From Lepus europaeus (taxonomy: Eukaryota; Chordata; Mammalia; Lagomorpha; Leporidae): DNA of 64,000 nt. A program made the translations under genes and the position numbers. Below the pieces are notes generated by a model, which saw only the letters and a list, made by a program, of their open reading frames with translations, searched no databases and was not told the DNA's origin. The DNA lies in assembly GCF_033115175.1 (NCBI RefSeq), contig NC_084838.1, forward strand, positions 42,015,468 through 42,079,467, written 5' to 3'. Shown piece by piece: positions 57,131 to 64,000 of this stretch. Position 1 is the first letter of the stretch, and each line of letters begins with the position of its first letter.

Positions 57131-57383
57131 AAGACTAGCATATTTCTTACAATTAAGATTTGTGGGATTTCCCAGTACCCTTTCAAAAGTGTTCCCTTGT
57201 TTTTCATTAACTTGAGTGAATTTTTCTTCCTTGAAATCAAAGAATCTTAGGTAGAATGAGGCATTTTTTCTGAACTCGATGCCCTAAAGATAAACTGGCA
57301 ATGGTTTATTTTTAAGTTCCTAGTTACTGATTTGGAAGATATGATGTAGGTGGACAGAGGAGCACTAGTTTGCATTAATTTTT

Positions 57384-57693
57384 TTGAAGATTTATTTATT
57401 TATCTGAAAGGCAGAAATAGAGAGAAGGAGAGAGATCTTCCATCCATTGGTTCACTTCCCAATGGCTGCAATGACCAGGCATGGGCCAGGCTGAAACCAG
57501 GAGCCAGGAGCTTCTTCCAGATCTCCCATGTGGGTGCAGGGACCCAAGGACTTGGGCCATCTTCCACTGCTTTCCCAGGTGCATTAGCAGGGAGCTGGAT
57601 TGGAAGTGGAGCATCTGGGACTTGAACTGGCACCCATATGGGATGCTGGCACTGCAGGCAGAGCTTAACTTTCTGTGCCACAGTGCTGACCTC
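57384..57693 (-). mobile_element. CSINE, older type, minus strand
   Basis: gaagatttatttatttatct tail complement, body, head ...gccacagtgctgacctc. Target duplication tgcattaattttt at 57371-57383 and 57694-57706. Confidence 0.95.
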
Positions 57694-57706
57694 TGCATTA
57701 ATTTTT

Positions 57707-58970
57707 ACTGAAGTATTAAAGGCATAAAGAAATGAGTACAAATCATCAGTGCCCATCTGAATGAGCCTTCATAAATCAAGCATGTCCCTTTAACTAGCAC
57801 CTAGATCAGAAAGGGGAACATTTCAGCACCCCAAAAACTCCCCTACCCCACCCATGCCTTTATCATTACTGCTTCCCTACTCCCCTGCAAGGAATCATTG
57901 TGTTGACTTGTAGCCGTGTGAACTAGCTTGGCCTGTTATCAAGCTTCACGTAAATGAAGAGTCAGGCTAAGGTGAGGCAAGAGATGCAGAGCTTCAGGTG
58001 CAAAGTTCAAGAGAGTGCCGAAAGTCCTCAGTGATAGATGAAAAATTCAGAGTGATGTTTTAAGAACTCAAAACTAACACAGAAATTCCATGATGAACAA
58101 AACAGCAAAGATTTAACTAAAGCAATGCTTTTCTAGTAAGGCCTTTAACTGATTAGACAAGGCCCACCCACCATACTGTGGATGATAATCCTCTTTACTC
58201 AAAGTCTACCAATTAAAGTATTAATCTCACCTAAAAAGATATCTTCATGGCAACTTCTAGATTGTCTGAGTAAATGTCTGGGTGCCATAGCTTAGCCAAG
58301 TTGGCACATAAAATTACCCACTACCAAAGCCATTTTAGGTTCAGGAAGCTCACACAGTGGAGCCCAAGAACACCTGGAGAAGGTTGGACTTCGAAAGTTT
58401 CCCCAGGATACATGTGCATGGTGCTGTGCCTCCTTTCTCTCTCCTGCTTCCTCTTCCTTCTCTTTTTCACCCCCTAATCTTCTTTGTCTCCTTTTTCTCT
58501 TCTCTGCTCATCTGTTTTGTGTGCATCATTGAGAAGTCAATCATTTATTCCATACAAATTCTCCTCAAAAGATATGGAAGGGGCTAGGTTTTGGTTGCAC
58601 AGATCATTATTTTTGTTCTGGCATTAATTAAAGTGTGGGCTTTGTGAGAATATTTGAGGCCTAAATTCTGTTCTTAGCTTACATGGTGTCATTCTGTGTG
58701 TCTCAGATTTTTCCTTTGTCTTAGACCCTGCACAAGGAATGGCTTATTTCTACCAGCACAGATGTACCACGGGGAGCTAAAATCTATAGTAAATGTGATT
58801 GGTGATTGCTGGGTGTATAAAATTTCAGGTTGAGGGAATAATATTGTATTGATACTCATATTTTCCTAGCTAAAGATTATATTTCATTCAAGAATCACTC
58901 TTTAGACCTTTACCATAGTTATCATGTATGGAGCCATTCTTATATTCTAGTGCTTTTTCTCAAAGTCTAT
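57707..58970. other. No gene seen; holds one copy of a repeat pair
   Basis: 58190-58335 resembles 59055-59185 (see below). Otherwise no recognised repeat or exon. Confidence 0.4.
58190..58335 (+). repeat. Dispersed repeat pair, copy A
   Basis: Shared order of motifs with 59055-59185: attaaagtattaatctcacc, tcatggcaacttctaga, aaatgtctgggtgccatag, gccaagttggcacataaa. Diverged; family not assigned. Confidence 0.5.
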
Positions 58971-58972
58971 GA

Positions 58973-59049
58973 TGGAGCTTCAAAAATTCATGAAAAAGTG
59001 GAATTCAAAGGTAATGTGAAATTTCCATGAACTTTTGGAAGTCCCCTTT
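58973..59049 (+). mobile_element. Mariner-like MITE copy 6, internally deleted
   Basis: ggagcttcaaaaattcatga at the left and tccatgaacttttggaagtc at the right form a near-perfect inverted pair with little loop; about half the usual length. Confidence 0.65.
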
Positions 59050-59054
59050 GTATG

Positions 59055-59185
59055 GATTTAAATGTTAATCCCACCTTAAAAATACCTTAATGGAAACATC
59101 TAGGATAATGTTTGACCACACATCTGAGTACTGTAGTCTAAGAGGAGTTGGCGTGCATACAAAGTCAGCCATGAAGATCAGTTTT
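59055..59185 (+). repeat. Dispersed repeat pair, copy B
   Basis: aaatgttaatcccacctta, atggaaacatctaggataat, catctgagtactgtagtct and gttggcgtgcatac parallel copy A at 58190-58335. Confidence 0.5.
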
Positions 59186-60522
59186 ATTACATGTTCTTTT
59201 GCCTTGGGCTCCTACACACTGGGGCAAGGCTCTGCCATTCTATTGTTGATGGGTATTTGGGTTGTGTCCAGCTTCGGACTAATATGAGTAGTGTTGTTTC
59301 AACATTTCCAGTTGTGTTTTGGTGAAATGTGTACACATTTCTGCTGTGTCTACACCTGGGGTGGGGGTGGGGCGGAAGCTACTGGGTCAGAGTCATGTAG
59401 CACGTCAGCTTTAGCCGATCCAGCCACCTGCCCAGAGCAGTCCTCCTGTCGACACTCCGACTTGAGTAGCGCACAGGTGTTGTGGTTGCTCCCTATCTTT
59501 GCTGACTCTTAGCCAACCAGGCTATCAGTCACTCCTCATGTAAACTGCAGGGAGAACCAAACTGAGATTCTTGATATTGAAAGGGACCGGTTGTTTCCGC
59601 CTGTGCTGGCATCTGGCCAGCCTGGTTACTGCTTAGCCTACAGTTTTAATTAGCACCGTTCCTCCCTCTAATTTATTTGCTTGACTTCTATGTTCCTAAC
59701 CTAGTCTTGATACATTGTGGTTGTCATTTGAAAGGATCCCCATTAGTTTAGAGCTTATTTATTTATCCCCTGTTACCCCATGGTGCCACTATCAGAAGCA
59801 AAGCCCTGGGCTAATGAATTGTGGGTAGCTCCTCAGTAATCAATGCGACTGGCTTCCAAAGCTTTCCATTGCCTTTCTCACACTAATATATTATGTGTTT
59901 TAGATATATACATAACATCGAAAATAAAAAGAGTACAGAAGTAATACAATGTTTTAAAATTTCTTGCTAATTGGGCTGGCTTTGTACCACCATCATACAA
60001 AGGCATAATACTAACTTAAGGTGAGGTTCAGTATTCGTGAGAGAAGCTCCAAATTCCCATTTCAGGTTGTGTTGATAATTTCAGAAGTTACAAGCTGACC
60101 TCTTGGAAGATATGATTAGCTCATTTTTTTTTTTTTTGCTTCATAATGTGACAGACAGAGAGCTTGTACCAGGAGTAGGAGAAGTGTCAGCTCTGTCACT
60201 TTCTTATTCACTTGTGCTTCATGGTTGCTATTATCTTCAATATGAGGTTTCTTTGCAGGAATACTTTTAAGCCTCTTATTCAGTTTGTGAGGTCAATTTA
60301 ATTAAAATTATATAATAGAACCCATATATCCCCTTACCTGGGCATGCATAAACTGTACTGTGCTAGGAAAAAGAGAAAGTAAAACAGAATGTAGAAATTC
60401 CCATTCTCTCTCAAGGCTCCTTCACATTTTTATACAACATATGACCCTCTAAGGATGTCCTTAGTGTCAATCTGTTTTTTAAATGTTAGCAAAATTTAAG
60501 TCCAGATTTTAAAATATAGGTA
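59186..60522. other. No gene seen
   Basis: AT-rich with no clear repeat. 59220-59300 (tgttgatgggtatttgggtt) looks like a short L1 3'-end fragment. Confidence 0.35.
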
Positions 60523-60651
60523 GAAGCATACTTCAAAGAGCTAATGGAAAAGGAATCAAAAGATAAGTTTATCTTGGTGCAACCATTTTTGAAAGCCATG
60601 CACAATTTTTCACAATACCCATTTTCATGAACTTTCAGAAGATCCCTCATA
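60523..60651 (+). mobile_element. Mariner-like MITE copy 7, uninterrupted
   Basis: Left gaagcatacttcaaagagct, middle aaaagataagtttatcttgg and gaaagccatgcacaattttt, right ttttcatgaactttcagaag; TA on both sides (taggTAgaag, cctcaTAggt). The clearest uninterrupted copy for reading the consensus. Confidence 0.75.
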
Positions 60652-60904
60652 GGTAGGAACAGCAAATGTTTCTGCACTCTGAGGAACATGAGTTCCATTT
60701 TCCATCAACTCTCTCGAGTCCCGGCACATGCACAGTGCATTCCCAGTGTTTCCCCTTGCTCACTGGGTACTGACGTGAGCTTTCCCCGGGGAGCGTGAAT
60801 CCTGCTCCAGTGACCATTGAGCCAGGGTGCGAGCCTCTTCCTCTGGTCTTTTTAGCTTGAGGACATCACCAAGTACTTGGAAGCAAAGAACAAGACCAGA
60901 AATA

Positions 60905-60942
<38 letters not shown>

Positions 60943-61095
60943 AAAGAGAACAACCCAGACCTCTTGTTTGTTTTTTTTTAAGCAAACTTTCACCAAAACT
61001 TTACACTTTTCCCAGGTAAGCAAAGACCCCTAGCTTACCTGTGATGGATTATACTGTCCTTTCCTATGGCTGAGCAAAGGTGTTGTTGCCATTGA
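60652..61095. other. No gene seen; orphan poly(A) inside
   Basis: Holds a 34-base A run at 60908-60941 without a recognisable SINE or L1 attached. Confidence 0.4.
60908..60941. repeat. Poly(A) tract, 34 A
   Basis: Uninterrupted A34. Flanks caaagaacaagaccag (before) and caaagagaacaacccag (after) are similar, which would fit a tiny retro-insertion, but no source is recognised. Confidence 0.9.
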
Positions 61096-61290
61096 ATGAG
61101 GATATTGGTGCCTACTATGTACTGGGCATTGTGATGGGTGCTAGGTCTCATCAGAGACCCTAGTGAGATGGAAGGAGTCTGGTTTTGGGGTCAGAAAGTG
61201 TAGATTCTGACATGTCCTGGCTCTGCTGTCCATAGTCCCAGGGACCTTGGGCCAGTCACTTGGTCTTTTACTCTGATTCATTTGAGTTCT
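61095..61290 (+). mobile_element. MIR-like element(s)
   Basis: ctactatgtactgggcattg (L2/MIR end-like) followed by tagattctgacatgtcctgg, ctctgctgtccatagtccca and accttgggccagtcacttgg, the MIR core. Confidence 0.6.
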
Positions 61291-61836
61291 TTATTCAGGG
61301 GCCTGGCTCCCATGATGCAGAGGGACATTTTCCAGCTCCTCCAGACAGAGGCCTTGTGTGGTTTAGAATATTATATTTTTGAAAAACAAACTGATGCATG
61401 TCCTTTAGGTGCCAGGCACAAGTACTCAGTTCCGGCAAAGCTCCTATCATCGCGCACACATCCACGCAGAAGTGAGTTTCTCCGATGTGGGTGGCTTCTT
61501 CTGCTTGGGAGTTGCCTGGTCCAGAGTAAGCCAGCACTCAAGAAAGGGTGGGAGAAAGAACGAATGCATCTCATTGGCAAACGGGGATCTTAGCAGACGC
61601 TGTTAGTGCTCTGGCCACCCCGCTGGGTGAGATTGGACGCCTGAGGAGGTGGCCTTGTGACCATCAGAGCAGGATGCTGCACTGCTGGTGTAGAAGAAGG
61701 AAGAAGTGGCCAGAAGTCAAGGAGTGCAAGGAAAGCAGCTTTAGAGGCTGGGAAAGGCAAGAAAGTGGTCTCTCCCCGAAGAGTGCTTTCCTGTCAACAC
61801 CCCGCTGTGGCCCAGTGAAATTGATGTTAGGCTTTT
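61291..61836. other. No gene seen
   Basis: Moderate GC; overlapping frames of about 60-100 codons in several phases, none recognised. Confidence 0.35.
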
Positions 61837-61865
61837 GGTTTCCATAATCCTTTTTTTTAATCTAG

Positions 61866-62210
61866 TTTTTTTTTTTTTTTGACAGGCAGAGTGGACAGTG
61901 AGAGAGAGAGACAGAGAGAAAGGTCTTCCTTTTGCCATTGGTTCACCCTCCAATGGCCGCCGTGGTTGGCGCGCTGCAGCCAGCGCACCGCGCTGATCCG
62001 ATGGCAGGAGCCAGGTGCTTCTCCTGGTCTCCCATGGGGTGCAGGGCCCAAGGACTTGGGCCATCCTCCACTGCACTCCCTGGCCACAGCAGAGAGCTGG
62101 CCTGGAAGAGGGGCAACCGGGACAGGATTGGTGCCCCGACCGGGGATTAGAACCTGGTGTGCCGGCGCCGCAAGGCGGAGGATTAGCCTAGTGAGCCGCG
62201 GCGCCGGCCC
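61866..62210 (-). mobile_element. Young CSINE, minus strand, in the A tail of another CSINE
   Basis: Poly(T)-gacaggcagagtggacag, CSINE2-type body, and a highly conserved GC-rich head (gagccgcggcgccggcc). It abuts the next CSINE and lies inside its target duplications. Confidence 0.95.
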
Positions 62211-62561
62211 CCCCCTTTTTTTTTTTAAGATTTATTTATTTATTTGACAGGTAGAGTTATAGAGAGAGAAAGAGAGACAGAGAGAGAGAGAGAAAGGTCT
62301 TCCTTCCTTTGGTTCAGCCCTCAAATGGCCGCTACGGCTGGCACACTGTGCCGATTTGAAGCCAGGAGCCAGGTGCTTCCTCCTGGTCTCCCATGCGGGT
62401 GCAGGGCCCATGCACTTGGGCCATCCTCCACTGCCTTCCCGGGCCACAGCAGAGAGCTGGCCTGGAAGAGGAGCAACCGGGACTAGAACGCAGTGCCCAT
62501 ATGAGATATGCGCCAGTGCCACAGGCAGAGGATTAGTCAAGTGAGCCACAGCGCCAGGCCC
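62211..62561 (-). mobile_element. CSINE, minus strand, outer element of a nested pair
   Basis: ttttttaagatttatttatt tail complement, gacaggtagagttatagag, body, head ...gccacagcgccaggccc. Its target duplication is ggtttccataatcctt (61837-61852) and ggttttcataattctt (62563-62578), which brackets both CSINEs. Confidence 0.93.
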
Positions 62562-62578
62562 AGGTTTTCATAATTCTT

Positions 62579-63229
62579 AACAGAATTTAGGGTCACCAAG
62601 TATATGGTAATTTGTTCCAGCAACTGTGGGAAACCAATCCTGGAGTGTTCTGTTTGTTGTCCCAACCCACTCCAGCAGGTGGCAGTGTGGGGGAAGGGGT
62701 AGCAGCAATCCCCATTGGTCTTCAAGGAATCTTGCACCCTCTTCATCCTGCTGTCCCCCCAAAAATAAGATCAGCTTGTGCTGTCTTCTCTCCCTTGGAG
62801 GCCAGGCCTCAACCACAGATTCAGGAGGAATTTCCACTATTTCAAGGACAACAGAAAGACAGAGTCAGGATCTTTTATGGACTAATGGAAGTAAACCAAC
62901 AAACACTAAAATGAAATCATAAATATGCATTGAGAAAGTTGAGTCAAAGAACCCTGAAGCCAGCCCCACTTCCCTGCTGCTGTTAAAATTAACTTTAATG
63001 ATCAACCATGATCTTTCGCGTGTTTCCAGAAACGAGCAGAGAGATTTTTATTGCTGGTGGGGACTGTGTGTTCCCTTCATCTGTGGTTCCTTGGCAGGGT
63101 CCTCCCTTCCTTCTGTTAGCACTCAGGGCCTGCTAGGAAACACTGCTTCAGCCTTTTTCAGTGTCTAGTGCCGGGCATTATTGAGATTGTTTTTGAGATA
63201 ATCAGGGGGTTTTGAGTATGGAGAGATAC
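62579..63229. other. No gene seen
   Basis: Single-copy looking sequence. Two overlapping plus-strand frames near 62612-62922 are unrecognised. Confidence 0.35.
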
Positions 63230-63525
63230 TAAAGAGTTGTTCATTTTGTTGTAGTATTAGGGTGATATACAAAAATTCCTATATATTTTAGAACTTCACA
63301 TTGAACTATGTGGAGGATGAATGAGATAGAAAGGAAGAAGCAAGAGAGGCAGAAAGGGAGAGAGGAAGAAAGGGAGAAAGAAAAGAAGGCAAATGATATG
63401 GCAAAATCTTGATAGTTATCAATTTTAGATGATGAGTATATGGATGTTCATTGTACTATTGCATGTGTTTGAAAATATTGTAAGATTTGCTGCAAAAAAG
63501 GTAAATGGCTAAAAAGAATCTTTAA
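63230..63525 (+). mobile_element. Possible ancient L1 3' end with a purine-rich run
   Basis: atggatgttcattgtactat and gtttgaaaatattgtaaga resemble an old L1-type 3' end. A GA-rich run occupies 63320-63390. Confidence 0.4.
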
Positions 63526-63544
63526 AAACCTCTCAGTGGGGGGC

Positions 63545-63765
63545 AGCTGCAGAGAAGTGACTTTGAACGTGGGCTCTGGAGTTGCCTGGGTTCCAGTCTG
63601 AGGTGCTGTACTCTGTAGCTCCGTGAGCTTAGGCAAGTTACCCAGCATCTCTGCTCTCAGTTTCCTTACAGGTCAAATGGAAACAGCACTGCTACACAGC
63701 TCAACCCTGAAGCACTGGGAACAGTGTGTGGCTCCGAGTGCTACAAATGTTGATTGCGGTTGTTG
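63545..63765 (+). mobile_element. MIR element, plus strand
   Basis: gtgggctctggagttgcctg, gttccagtctgaggtgctgt, gtgagcttaggcaagttacc, ctcagtttccttacaggtc and aaatgttgattgcggtt follow the MIR consensus nearly end to end. Confidence 0.88.
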
Positions 63766-63786
63766 GTTGTATCCATTACACTAGTA

Positions 63787-64000
63787 CAGTGGTCCTAAAC
63801 TCGGGCGATTTTAACAACCTAGAAAGCTTTTGGAAATATCTGAAGACATTTTTAGTTGTCACAACTCAGGGGGAGACACTGGCTCCTAATGAGTAGAGGC
63901 CAAGGATGTTATTAACTCTCTGTGCTGCCAAGAACAATGACACAACCAAGAATGTTCTGGACCAAAGCATCAACAGTGCTGAGGTTGAAAACTCTGCACT
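63787..64000 (+). mobile_element. MER20 (hAT-Charlie), nearly complete
   Basis: cagtggtcctaaactcggg, gacatttttagttgtcacaa, gggagacactggctcctaat, gagtagaggccaaggatgtt and cagtgctgaggttgaaaact follow MER20 through to its end; the window stops at its last bases. MER20 copies have been reported, from memory, as regulatory sequence in uterine stromal cells of placental mammals; no such role is implied for this copy. Confidence 0.85.

Noticed and set aside
135..62561. Possible tRNA genes at CSINE heads
   Set aside because: The A- and B-box-like motifs (e.g. gttcgagtcc) belong to the tRNA-derived SINE promoter. No cloverleaf with an anticodon arm is complete.
1..64000. A novel multi-gene or defence-type system
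   Set aside because: Searched for clustered unexplained frames, arrays and structured RNA. The window is ordinary mammalian intergenic DNA with one single-exon coding gene and many transposon remnants; nothing supports such a system.

Overview
This is nuclear DNA from a lagomorph, most likely the European rabbit (Oryctolagus cuniculus). The main evidence is about 40 copies of the tRNA-derived C-repeat SINE (CSINE) and several 5'-truncated LINE-1 3' ends whose 3' UTR and ORF2 C-terminus look like the rabbit L1 type. Older mammalian repeats (MIR, L1M, MaLR LTRs, Tigger, hAT-Charlie) fill much of the rest. Nothing bacterial, viral-exogenous, plasmid or CRISPR-like is present.

I recognise one protein-coding gene with confidence: TMEM215, on the minus strand at 37046-37753. 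It encodes a 235-residue, two-pass membrane protein in a single coding exon. A consensus-like splice acceptor lies 58 bases upstream of its ATG, and a CpG-rich block (about 38050-39150) is the probable promoter with a non-coding first exon. In human this gene lies on 9p21; placing the window in the orthologous rabbit segment is inference. The gene sits in a stretch with few young repeats (about 34022-39400).

Layout: 1-10000 has scattered CSINEs, a MIR, a Tigger-type DNA transposon split by a CSINE, and a MaLR-like LTR. 10020-19770 is mainly one very old antisense L1, broken by CSINEs, a MaLR LTR, a short young L1 tail and an unclassified block of about 1.1 kb with an internal 212-bp duplication. 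19770-25330 has more CSINEs and a second split MaLR LTR. At 25351 there is a 35-base U2 snRNA 5' end between target-site duplications. 25647-26249 and 28250-28975 are antisense rabbit L1 3' ends, and 28985-30012 is an older L1. 30013-33511 is mostly single-copy with a Tigger MITE. TMEM215 follows. From 39657 on there are repeated copies of a short palindromic mariner-like MITE, two of which took CSINEs at the same internal site. 47451-48124 is a solo endogenous retroviral LTR inside an old CSINE. 53285-55180 is an old L1 split by a younger one. The window ends in MIR and MER20.

I found no multi-gene system. The most interesting material is the layered transposon history (MITE family, recurrent SINE site, solo LTR, U2 retrocopy) and the TMEM215 5' leader (a two-codon uORF) and C-terminus (a PDZ-ligand-like end). 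Repeat family names come from memory of consensus sequences, without a database search. Repeat boundaries are good to a few bases where target-site duplications are given, otherwise to about 10-20 bases.
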